Origin: Diprion similis
Lineage: Eukaryota > Arthropoda > Insecta > Hymenoptera > Diprionidae
Reading direction: 5' to 3'
Assembly: GCF_021155765.1 (NCBI RefSeq)
Contig: NC_060112.1
Span: forward strand, 16,554,001 to 16,618,000
Length of the DNA: 64,000 bases
This document shows, piece after piece, positions 11,480 to 22,900 of the stretch; position 1 is the first letter of the stretch, and each line of letters opens with the position of its first letter. The notes under the pieces are model-generated. The model saw only the letters and a list, made by a program, of their open reading frames with translations. It ran no database searches and was not told where the DNA came from. The translations under genes were made by a program, and so were the position numbers.

Positions 11480-14413
11480 CTACTTGATAAAATATTTGCA
11501 CTTCTCGACTATTCTTTGCAGTAGCCGAGGAGACAACCTTTGCTTCCAGTAATCTATAGCTGCTGTGTTTTGAGACGTCTGAATCGCAACAGATGACACA
11601 TCCGGAATATCTTCGGCATCCGCCATGAGCGCAGGTGTGAGCCAAAGACTTGTCAGCATGCCATAGACTTGTGATTTCTTCATTTCGCTTTTCAACCAAT
11701 CTGAGGTGATTTTTTCATATGCATTTGTAGGTAACTCCGACAGCTTCGACCGCAGTTTTTTATAATATATTTCAAGAAAAGCATCCAGATGTTCCAATAA
11801 AATTTCGTGCTGAACACTGCTGTGCAAGAAATTTTGAAGATCTGTGACCAGGGGCGCGAATCTGGCAACTTGGAAATCTATAAATCGTACACCTCTGACT
11901 ACCTTTTTCCCCTTCTCTTCCTCGTGCTTGAAAAGTATGTTGTTGATCCACAGATCGCCAAGGCACAGCACCGAATATTCTCTAGGTTTGACTTGTTCCT
12001 GTAACAAAAGATAATACGAGCCTATAATATCGTAAAGCGTATTTTAATATTTATAAATGATAAAGGTCTATAGTTGTACCTTCATTAAATCATACATTTT
12101 TCCTAAATGCTCCTCCATAAAGGCGATCTCTTTCGAATAGTCGTCTTCTAAGGTCGCGACAGCTTTCAAGCACAAGACAATGAAGTTGGGAAAGTCGTTT
12201 AAAACCTTTCCTGCACCTCGAGAATTCGTGTCAGGAAAATAGACTTCCATGAAGTCGTTTCTTAATGAGTTAAAAATTGTCGCGTCATTTTGTTCTAGGA
12301 TAAACGATGCTGCATGAAAATCGGCTAGTGCCTAAAAAAATTTACGAAAATTATACGACGTTACTGTTTTGTCTGATGACATAAATTTTCGAAAGACATC
12401 TATTGCAACATAATATAATTAATCATAGTAAAGAGCCTGACCTCGAGTACTATTTTTGTATGGTCGAAGTCTAAACCCTTAACTCTGTCCTCAAGAAAAA
12501 ATCCTAGTGGTCTCAAGTCTTCCAGCATAATCAGTTTGGCACTAGTGAACAAGCAATTGGGTAATATTTCCTGATCCTTGCCAAGAAGAATAGGCACTGT
12601 CTGGTACATTTTAGATTCGTTGGCGAAAAGGTTTTGACTTTGGAAGACCTCCTGATGAATTTCATCCTCAGCCAGATGTTTGGAAATGAAACTTTTGTTG
12701 TAATCTAAGAAGTAAATTAATGCCGCAGTCAGTCTAATGCTATATGCAATGACAAGCAAAAATATTTAACAAGTTTTTTTATTTCATGCTAAAAGAAAAC
12801 TTGAATATGTATTCATACAATAAGTGGTAATTAAATCACAAGAATGCACTTTTGACCTCATTGTTGAATAAACCAAAACTTTTGTTGAGCATTTATATTC
12901 GGCATTACATGTAAAATTGCGTTGATTATAGAATTTTGATGTAATTGAAGATTAAACTTTGATAACAGTCAAAACAAGTAACATTAATTTTATTACAATA
13001 ATATGGCGAGTCATATTTATACTTAATACTCACCGAATCCAGCTCCGGTTGTCCCTGTGATAACAAGACGTTTAACGACTGACATATAGTTGTCTCCTTT
13101 CTCGCAACCATCACTTGAGACCACAGACTTGACTTTGAGATTTGGATCATTTTCATATTCACGCAACACCTTCTCGATTAATTCCTCGTCTGCAAATAAG
13201 CGCCACGTAATATTACTATGAATATGCCTGGAAATTTTGTGAACTTGATGATTAATATTGAAATATAGTTTTTTGCAATTTTATTTCCTATAATCTGGTA
13301 CAACAACACTGATTATGGTTGAATACCCTCATGTATGGGACATTCCACGCTGAAGTAGCTCTCCATGTACCTCACTCCTTCCGATCTTGATCATTTTTTA
13401 GTATGATGTTCTCATCGACCCAAAAGGGTCTCGGAATATTTTTCAAATTTCTTTAACCACCTATGAAATTTGAAAAAAATCGAAAAACCAATTCCGAAAA
13501 TACCATTTTCTTTAATCTGCAAAAATTCAGAGAGATTCTATGATTTGAATGTTTTTTTCGCAAGTTCTTAATTTCCCCATGTTGGAATTTTTTTATCTTT
13601 TCTTCTAATATGCCTCGATCTCAATATATTTCAGAATCATATTATTCTCATGATTCCGGATTCCATTTAGATCGAGGGATAGAAAAAAAACTCCCATAGC
13701 GACATGGAAAAACTAAAACCCTGCAAAAAACATAGTAAATATTGGGATCCATTATCGTGTGGTGCTTAAAAATCACATTTTAAACCACAGAATCTACCTG
13801 AATTTTTCAGACTTCAAAGAATATCGGTTTCGGAATTGGTTTTTCGATTTTTTTTAAATTTCACCAGTTGCTAAAAAAATTTTAAAAAAATTCCAAAATC
13901 CTTTTGGGTCGATAAGAACCGCATACTAAAAAATTATAAAAATCGAAGGCGCTGAGTTACATGGGCTGCTAATTTGACGTGGAATGCCCCATGTATACAT
14001 ATAAGATAAGATAAACGTATTTGCTGTATATAAAAGGGTATCAAAATCAGTACCAGATAATAAGAAAGGTAATTATAGCCAATTATAGATTTACACATAA
14101 TACAATATATATAGCAAGTATTTTTATCTTATCAATTATCAGGTGTACACAAAAACGATATCGTTATTCCTCCAAGTCAGTGGTAACTGAAAAACCTCAT
14201 ATAATCAAGACGTACCAATGCTTTGCCTACAATTGCAATTTCACAGAAAATCGTTATACATACGCTGATTCCATTTTGATAATGGTATTACTATTACTGT
14301 GCTGAATTTTACTACTTGCAATGATACCGACAAAAATGTACATTCATTGTCACTTTCAAATATATGATAAGCCCTACAGTACCTGGCTTGTATGCTGATT
14401 CTTCTGATGCCAT
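11480..14413 (-). CDS. CHK kinase-like / EcKinase family protein (ecdysteroid-kinase-like)
   Basis: Members of this insect-expanded family are small-molecule kinases thought to phosphorylate ecdysteroids and plant or other xenobiotic compounds; the substrate here is unknown. Five coding exons on minus: 14413-14383, 13189-13034, 12704-12442, 12331-12080 and 11998-11480. Phases close to 406 aa, normal for the family. The 10-residue first exon reads MASEESAYKP. Family marks: GDNYMSVVKRL near the N-terminus (nucleotide-loop region), LIMLEDLRPLGF and GLDFDHTKIVLEALADFHAA (hinge and lobe linker), the catalytic loop LGDLWINNILF (Asp249, Asn254), and FIDFQVAR (Asp275, metal binding). The usual catalytic-loop His of the HGDLW motif is Leu247 here. 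No signal peptide is visible, so it is probably cytoplasmic. Intron 1 (13190-14382) contains a foldback element. Confidence 0.92.
13331..13996. mobile_element. Foldback (long inverted repeat) MITE in intron 1 of the CHK kinase gene
   Basis: The left end, with TGGGACATTCCACG near 13337, is the imperfect reverse complement of the right end, with CGTGGAATGCCCCA near 13975-13990. Similarity between arms continues inward for about 250 bp: GACCCAAAAGG at left pairs with CCTTTTGGGTC at right, and AAAACCAATTCCGAAA pairs with TTTCGGAATTGGTTTT. It extends through to a centre near 13660. The flanks share TGTA, a possible target-site duplication. No transposase frame is present, so it is non-autonomous. 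Exact ends are approximate. Confidence 0.8.
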
Positions 14414-16040
14414 GTTTAGTGTTACCTGTATACAAATGCAACGACATATATAAGTAAATCGTTCCGATATTGTCGGTCACATATAATATGATGCTGAGTC
14501 AACAAGGATGTGATCTCAGTATGCAGCAATGAAGCACATTCGACTCTGTTCAAACGACATACTGGAACTCACAGTGGTTGAATAGTAATCGAATATGAAA
14601 GTACCAAGTTATAATTAATATATAGAATAATGCTCGTATTATACATATATTGTATATACATGGCGTTCATTCAATGTACACCTAATAATCTTAATAACGA
14701 ATTGCCAATACCTACTTGCAATATATAAAGTAATTCGGCTGCGTATATATGTTGCACACTACAGTAGTACTTTAATTCCAAAAACCTTGTCGCCTGTTGT
14801 AGCTCACATTCGCTCTTTGAACACTGGACTGATTCTGTACTTTTTTCGGATACAAATGTCTCGTAGTATTACTCCTTCAAGAGGATCAGGTAAGAGATAA
14901 CAGTAGCAGCTGGAAACGGCGCCTGAACACGGCTGTTTACTTAGCTGCTCACAAGTCATATTTACGAAAAGTGAGCATAGTAGCCACGCCAGACCTGATG
15001 CTTGAGGTTGTAATTATGATACAGACGGTTATCATTTCGTGCCTAGGCAATCGCGCATGTAAATACTTGATTACATAGCGGACACTGTGACAGAATTGTA
15101 TATGCCAGGCAAAATAAAGGAATCATTTTTTGATGGACGTGGACTCTACTCAATTTTAAGGTTTTATCTGTGTGACGTCGGTACATGAAAAATATATCCG
15201 GTGATTTATATTTATATTCTTCAAAAAGTACTAGATAAATCTGAACGGTATATATACACAGTTACAACTCGCGTTGAGTAAGGATGTATAAAGACTGCTA
15301 GCCATGAGACTTTCTCATGGCTTTCCGTAACTGTAAATGCATGAGATAAATTCATCACGTATTCATCGTCAAACGGCGCCCTCTACGTTTCACAACTCAA
15401 GTCAATAAACGGTTGGTACCAACGCGAAGACGACAAGAACTAACGTTATCATCACGTGTACCCAGATGGATAATGCATTGTCGGATATTGTTATGACTAT
15501 GGAATGACCACCGATTGATATTTTCATGTATCGCCGTATAGACGCCGTATACCCGCCGCAACTGCGCAAATTCATATGAGGCAATTCATTTCAAATTCAG
15601 CAATTTTAATCTGACTGCATCTCAGTCACATCGAAAAAAATAATGTTATTTTAATAAGTGCACATCATAGATATACACGATTGACTGTGTTAGAAACCAG
15701 TTCTTAACATAAAGACTAGGAAAATAACCGATGGGATTATAATAATCAGGGATGATGTTATATGATGATAAATATATGTAACTTATGTACTTATAAGTCT
15801 GAGATATATGTTTGATATTTTAATCGCCAGAAAAATGGGGCTGATGAGAAAATAGAATAGAGAATATACACAGTCAAAAAGAGACATTATTAAATGATAT
15901 ACAAAGGAGGTTTCGCCGATGAGAAGTGAATAAAAAATGAACGTAATTTAATTGTACGTCAATCCCTGTTCTACTCATAAACATTGGTTTGCGTAACCCC
16001 GTCTAGACTACTTACACAGCAGAGAAATTACAAAGTGAAT
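14414..16040. other. Intergenic region upstream of the CHK kinase gene
   Basis: AT-rich, with runs of TA-rich low-complexity sequence around 14600-14760. It probably contains the kinase promoter. A possible plus-strand promoter and short first exon are listed separately. No other feature is recognisable. Confidence 0.5.
14722..14889 (+). promoter_or_regulatory. Candidate plus-strand promoter with a short coding first exon
   Basis: A TATA box (TATATAAAG, about 14722-14730) is followed at the usual distance by a possible initiator near 14755-14765. About 95 nt later an ATG at 14856 opens 11 codons (MSRSITPSRGS), ending at a strong donor, CAG followed by GTAAGA at 14890. I found no downstream exon that continues it before the satellite, so this may be a chance arrangement or the start of a non-coding transcript. 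Confidence 0.25.
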
Positions 16041-16330
16041 CGTTCGATTTTCAGCTGTAACTCTTGATCCATTGCTCGCAACATATTCGGACTGCGCGCA
16101 ATCGACTGTTTTTGCAAAATCACGTTGGTATAGTGCATTAAAAAATTGATTCCGAATTTTTTACAAAATCGTCAGAATTTTCAGCAAAAATCCGAAGCAT
16201 TTGCCTTGCTTTTTTTTCACCTTGGGAGAGAACAACTTTTCACCTTTGAATCGATTCACATTACCATTGCCAGGGAAACTAAACACCAAACATAACAAAA
16301 CAGGGATTTCAATGATCGTAGTACCGACAG
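16041..16330. repeat. Diverged outlying copy of the 312-bp satellite monomer
   Basis: Aligns by eye to the satellite consensus in the same order: TTTTCAGCTGTAACTC, GCTCGCAACATATTCGGACTGCGC, CAAAATCACGTTGGTATAGTGCATTA, then ATCGATTCACATTACCAT and CCAGGGAAAC. It carries many substitutions and small indels. It is separated from the main array by about 570 bp of unrelated sequence. Confidence 0.7.
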
Positions 16331-16919
16331 CTCGGAAAATACGAAGAAAATGTAAAGGTGTCAAATCATTAATTGATTTATTTCGATATAGGTTACATTA
16401 GATGGTAACAATACACTGTTGTGCATATTGTTCTTATTAGGTTATTGACATTGCACCTATTCTTTATCATTATAATCCATGGATTTTTTATGAGATATCC
16501 CATGATTCTTTGGGATTTCCTTTTGTCTTCAATCACATAACTATTTGAAAACTCGTGCAAATATTATAAACTGACCACAAAACACTTGCACTACGATGAA
16601 GACATATTAAATAAACTGATTTGAAACGATGAACCTATGAGTTTATGATTTATCCTCCCCTTCTTTTCTAAAAGTTGGTGTAAATTTTATTCTTTTCGGC
16701 TGCCACGTTTAATCTCTGGCTCGCTCAGTAAACGGTCACGAGGCCTCACGAGAAGGCAGGCAGGCATTCACACATACAGAATCAACATCACAAGCAATCC
16801 ATCAGTTGGCCCCAGATTTCGAGCGACCTCCTCCGCTCGGTGTTTTCCTGATAAGAGGAGCAGTTTTACGCTGAGATTTCTCCAATTCGTTTAGTTCTAA
16901 CGGTAAAAAAAAATTATGT
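16331..16919. other. Spacer between outlying satellite copies, nothing recognised
   Basis: Unique-looking sequence between two decayed satellite copies. It could be an insertion that split an older array, or eroded monomers no longer alignable by eye. No open frame longer than about 80 codons. Confidence 0.4.
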
Positions 16920-19900
16920 CACCAGCATCATTCGGAATTATGAAGATTTTCCTAGCAAATCCGAAAAGGTTAGGCTTGCGTTTTGTGAGCATGATATATA
17001 TCGTCTCGGGATCGGATTGTACATCTTTTTCTAGATTCATTGCACCCCCAGGACTACAGAAAACTGAGCACGAAGAGCAAAGGACCAACAGCAGAGGAAT
17101 GACGACGCAAAGACTAGCAGCAAGAAAAAAGCGAATATACATCTTCCGTTTTTCGGCCGTAACTTTTCAGCTATCGCTCGCAGCGTATTGGAACTGCGCT
17201 TAATCGATTCCTGTCGCAAAATTACGTTGGAATAGTGCATTAAACATTTAATTGCAGCACTTTCCAGAATCGTTAAAATTTTTGCCAAAAATCCAAAGGG
17301 GTTAGCCTTACTTTTTCTGTCATTTTCGGAGCCGAAAATTTTTCGTTTCAGAATCGATTTGTATGACCATCTCTAGAGTAATTCGACCCCCAGGAACCCA
17401 AAAAACAGCTTAAAAATAGCGTAGGAGCAGCAGCAGAGAAATGACCATCAAAATCATGAGTTTTTCGGCCGTAACTTTTCAGCTATCGCTCGCAGCGTAT
17501 TAAGACTGCGCTTAATCGATTCCTCTCGCAAAATTACGTCGAAATAGTGCCCTAAACAATTGATTGCAGCACTTTCCAGAATCGTTGAAATTTTTGCCAA
17601 AAATCCAAAGGGGTTAGCCTTACTTTTTCTGTCATTTTCGGAGCCGAAAATTTTTTGTCTCAAAATCGATTTGTATGACCATCTCTGGAGTAATTCGATC
17701 CCCAGGAACCCAGAAAACACCCTAAAAATAGCGTGGAAGCAGCAGCAGAGAAATGACGATCAAGATCATGAGTTTTTCGGCCGTAACTTTCTAGGTATCG
17801 CTCGCAGCGTATTGGGACTGCGCTTATTCGATTCCTCTCGCAAAATTACGTCAGAATAGTGCCCTAACCAATCGATTGCGGCACTTTCCAGAATCGTTGA
17901 AATTTTTGCCAAAAATCCAAAGGGGTTAGCCTTACTTTTCTGGTCATTCTTAGAGCCGAAAATTTTCCGTTTTGAAATCGATTTGTATGACCATCTCTAG
18001 AGTAATTCGACCCCCAGGAACCCAGAAAACACCTCAAAAATAGCGTAGGGGCAGCAGCAGAGAAATGACGATCAAAATCATGAGTTTTTCGGCCGTAACT
18101 TTTTAGGTATCGCTCGCAGCGTATTGGGACTGCGCTCATTTGATTCCTCTCGCAAAATTACGTCGAAATAGTGCCCTAAACAATTGATTGCAGAACTTTC
18201 CAGAATCGTTGAAATTTTTGCCAAAAATCCAAAGGGGTTAGCCTTACTTTTTCTGTCATTTTCGGAGCCGAAATTTTTTTGTCTTAAAATCGATTTGTAT
18301 GACCATCTCTAGAGTAATTCGATCCCCAGGAACCCAGAAAACACCTTAAAAATAGCGTAGGAGCAGCAGCAGAGAAATGACGATTCAAGATCATGAGTTT
18401 TCCGGCCGTAATTTTCTAGGTATCGCTCGCAGCGTATTGAGACTGCGCTTATTCGATTCCTCTCGCAAAATTACGTCGGAATAGTGCCCTAACCAATCGA
18501 TTGCAGCACTTTCCAGAATCGTTGAAATTTTTGCCAAAAATCCAAAGGGGTTAGCCTTACTTTTCTGGTCATTTTTAAAGCCGGAAATTTTCCGTTTTGA
18601 AATCGATTTGTATGACCATCTCTAGAGTAATTCGACCCCCAGGAACCCAGAAAACACCTCAAAAATAGCGTAGGAGCAGCAGCAGAGAAATGACGATCAA
18701 AATCATGAGTTTTTCGGCCGTAACTTTTTAGGTATCGCTCGCAGCGTATTGGGACTGCGCTCATTTGGTTCCTCTCGCAAAATTACGTCAAAATAGTGCC
18801 CTAAACAATTGATTGCAGCACTTTCCAGAATCGTTGAAATTTTTGCCAAAAATCCAAAGGGGTTAGCCTTACTTTCCTGGTCATTTTCAGTGCCGAAAAT
18901 TTTCCGTCTCAAAATCGATTTGTATGACCATCTCTAGAGTAATTCGACCCCCAGGAACCCAGAAAACACCTTAAAAATAGCGTGGGAGCAGCAGCAGAGA
19001 AATGACCATCAAAATCATGAGTTTTTCGGCCGTAACTTTTTAGGTATCGCTCGCAGCGTATTGGGACTGCGCTCATTCAATTCCTCTCGCAAAATTACGT
19101 CGAAATAGTGCCCTAAACAATTGATTGCAGCACTTTCCAGAATCGTTGAAATTTTTGCCAAAAATCCGAAGGGGTTAGCCTTACTTTTTCTGTCATTTTC
19201 GGAGCCGAAAATTTTTTGTTTCAAAATCGATTTGTATGACCATCTCTAGAGTAATTCGATCCCCAGGAACCCAGAAAACACCTTAAAAATAGCGTGGGAG
19301 CAGCAGCAGAGAAATGACCATCAAAATCATGAGTTTTTCGGCCGTAACTTTTTAGGTATCGCTCGCAGCGTATTGGGACTGCGCTTATTTGATTCCTCTC
19401 GCAAAATTACGTCGAAATAGTGCCCTAACCAATTGATTGCAGCACTTTCCAGAATCGTTGAAATTTTTGCCAAAAATCCAAAGGGGTTAGCCTTACTTTT
19501 TCTGTCATTTTCGGAGCCGAAAATTTTTTGTCTTAAAATCGATTTGTATGACCATCTCTAGAGTGATTCGACCCCCAGGAACCCAGAAAACACCTCAAAA
19601 ATAGCGTAGGAGCAGCAGCAGAGAAATGACGATCAAAATCATGAGTTTTTCGGCCGTAACTTTTTAGGTATCACTCGCAGCGTATTGGGACTGCGCTTAT
19701 TCGATTCCCCTCGCAAAATTACGTCGGAATAGTGCCCTAAACAATTGATTGCAGCACTTTCCAGAATCGTTGAAATTTTTGCCAAAAATCCAAAGGGGTT
19801 AGCCTTACTTTCCTGGTCATTTTCAGTGCTGAAAATTTTCCGTTTCAAAATCGATTTGTATGACCATCTCTAGAGTAATTCGACCCCCAGGAACCCAGAA

Positions 19901-22900
19901 AACACCTTAAAAATAGCGTGGGAGCAGCAACAGAGAAATGACCATCAAAATCATGAGTTTTTCGGCCGTAACTTTTTAGGTATCGCTCGCAGCGTATTGG
20001 AACTGCGCTTATTCGATTCCTCTCGCAAAATTACGTCGAAATAGTGCCCTAACCAATTGATTGCAGCACTTTCCAGAATCGTTGAAATTTTTGCCAAAAA
20101 TCCAAAGGGGTTAGCCTTACTTTTTCTGTCATTTTCGGAGCCGAAAATTTTTTGTCTTGAAATCGATTTGTATGACCATCTCTAGAGTAATTCGACCCCC
20201 AGGAACCCAGAAAACACCTCAAGAATAGCGTAGGAGCAGCAGCAGAGAAATGACGATCAAAATCATGAGTTTTTCGGCCGTAACTTTTTAGGTATCACTC
20301 GCAGCGTATTGGGACTGCGCTTATTCGATTCCCCTCGCAAAATTACGTCGGAATAGTGCCCTAAACAATTGATTGCAGCACTTTCCAGAATCGTTGAAAT
20401 TTTTGCCAAAAATCCAAAGGGGTTAGCCTTACTTTCCTGGTCATTTTCAGTGCCGAAAATTTTCCGTCTCAAAATCGATTTGTATGACCATCTCTAGAGT
20501 AATTCGACCCCCAGGAACCCAGAAAACACCTTAAAAATAGCGTGGGAGCAGCAGCAGAGAAATGACCATCAAAATCATGAGTTTTTCGGCCGTAACTTTT
20601 TAGGTATCGCTCGCAGCGTATTGGGACTGCGCTTATTCGATTCCTCTCGCAAAATTACGTCAGAATAGTGCCCTAACCAATCGATTGCAGCACTTTCCAG
20701 AATCGTTGAAATTTTTGCCAAAAATCCAAAGGGGTTAGCCTTACTTTTCTGGTCATTTTTAGAGCCGAAAATTTTCCGTTTTGAAATCGATTTGTATGAC
20801 CATCTCTAGAGTAATTCGACCCCCAGGAACCCAGAAAACACCTCAAAAATAGCGTAGGAGCAGCAGCAGAGAAATGACGATCAAAATCATGAGTTTTTCG
20901 GCCGTAACTTTTTAGGTATCGCTCGCAGCGTATTGGGACTGCGCTCATTCAATTCCTCTCGCAAAATTACGTCGAAATAGTGCCCTAAACAATTGATTGC
21001 AGCACTTTCCAGAATCGTTGAAATTTTTGCCAAAAATCCGAAGGGGTTAGCCTTACTTTTTCTGTCATTTTCAGAGCCGAAATTTTTTTGTTCCAAAATC
21101 GATTTGTATGACCATCTCTAGAGTAATTCGATCCCCAGGAACCCAGAAAACACCTTAAAAATAGCGTGGGAGCAGCAGCAGAGAAATGACCATCAAAATC
21201 ATGAGTTTTTCGGCCGTAACTTTTTAGGTATCGCTCGCAGCGTATTGGGACTGCGCTTATTCGATTCCTCTCGCAAAATTACGTCGAAATAGTGCCCTAA
21301 CCAATTGATTGCAGCACTTTCCAGAATCGTTGAAATTTTTGCCAAAATCCCAAAGGGGTTAGCCTTACTTTTTCTGTCATTTTCGGAGCCGAAAATTTTT
21401 TGTCCCCAAATCGATTTGTATGACCATCTCTAGAGTGATTCGACCCCCAGGAACCCAGAAAACACCTCAAAAATAGCGTAGGAGCAGCAGCAGAGAAATG
21501 ACGATCAAAATCATGAGTTTTTCGGCCGTAACTTTTTAGGTATCACTCGCAGCGTATTGGGACTGCGCTTATTCGATTCCCCTCGCAAAATTACGTCGGA
21601 ATAGTGCCCTAAACAATTGATTGCAGCACTTTCCAGAATCGTTGAAATTTTTGCCAAAAATCCAAAGGGGTTAGCCTTACTTTTTCTGTCATTTTCGGAG
21701 CCGAAAATTTTTTGTCTTAGAATCGATTTGTATGACCATCTCCGGAGTGATTCGATCCCCAGGAACCCAGAAAACACCCTAAAAATGGCGTAGGAGCAGC
21801 AGCAGAGAAATGACGATCAAGATCATGAGTTTTTCGGCCGTAACTTTTTAGGTATCACTCGCAGCGTATTGGGACTGCGCTTATTCGATTCCCCTCGCAA
21901 AATTACGTCGGACAAGTGCCCTAAACAATTGATTGCAGCACTTTCCAGAATCGTTGAAATTTTTGCCAAAAATCCAAAGGGGTTAGCCTTACTTTTTCTG
22001 TCATTTTCGGAGCCGAAAATTTTTTGTCTTAGAATCGATTTGTATGACCATCTCCGGAGTTATTCGATCCCCAGGAACCCAGAAAACACCCTAAAAATAG
22101 CGTAGGAGCAGCAGCAGAGAAATGACGATCAAGATCATGAGTTTTTCGGCCGTAACTTTCTAGGTATCGCTCGCAGCGTATTGGGACTGCGCTTATTCGA
22201 TTCCTCTCGCAAAATTACGTCGGAATAGTGCCCTGAACAATTGATTGCAGCACTTTCCAGAATTGTTGAAATTTTTGCCAGAAATCCAAAGGGGTTAGCC
22301 TTACTTTTCCTGTCATTTTCGGAGCCGAAAATTTTTTGTCTCAAAATCGATTTGTATGACCATCTCCAGAGTAATTCCATCCCCAGGAACCCAGAAAACA
22401 CCTTAAAAATAGCGTAGGAGCAGCAGCAGAGAAATGACGATCAAGATCATGAGTTTTCCGGCCGTAACTTTCTAGGTATCGCTCGCAGCGTATTGGGACT
22501 GCGCTTATTCGATTCCTCTCGCAAAATTACGTCAGAATAAAGCCCTAACCAATCGATTGCAGCACTTTCCAGAATCGTTGAAATTTTTGCCAAAAATCCA
22601 AAGGGGTTAGCCTTACTTTTTCTGTCATTTTCGGAGCCGAAATTTTTTTGTTTCAAAATCGATTTGTATGACCATCTCTAGAGTAATTCGATCCCCAGGA
22701 ACCCAGAAAACACCTTAAAAATAGCGTAGGAGCAGCAGCAGAGAAATGACGATCAAGATCATGAGTTTTTCGGCCGTAACTTCTTAGGTATCACTCGCAG
22801 CGTATTGGGACTGCGCTTATTCGATTCCTCTCGCAAAATTACGTCGGAATAGTGCCCTAACCAATCGATTGCAGCACTTTCCAGAATCGTTGAAATTTTT

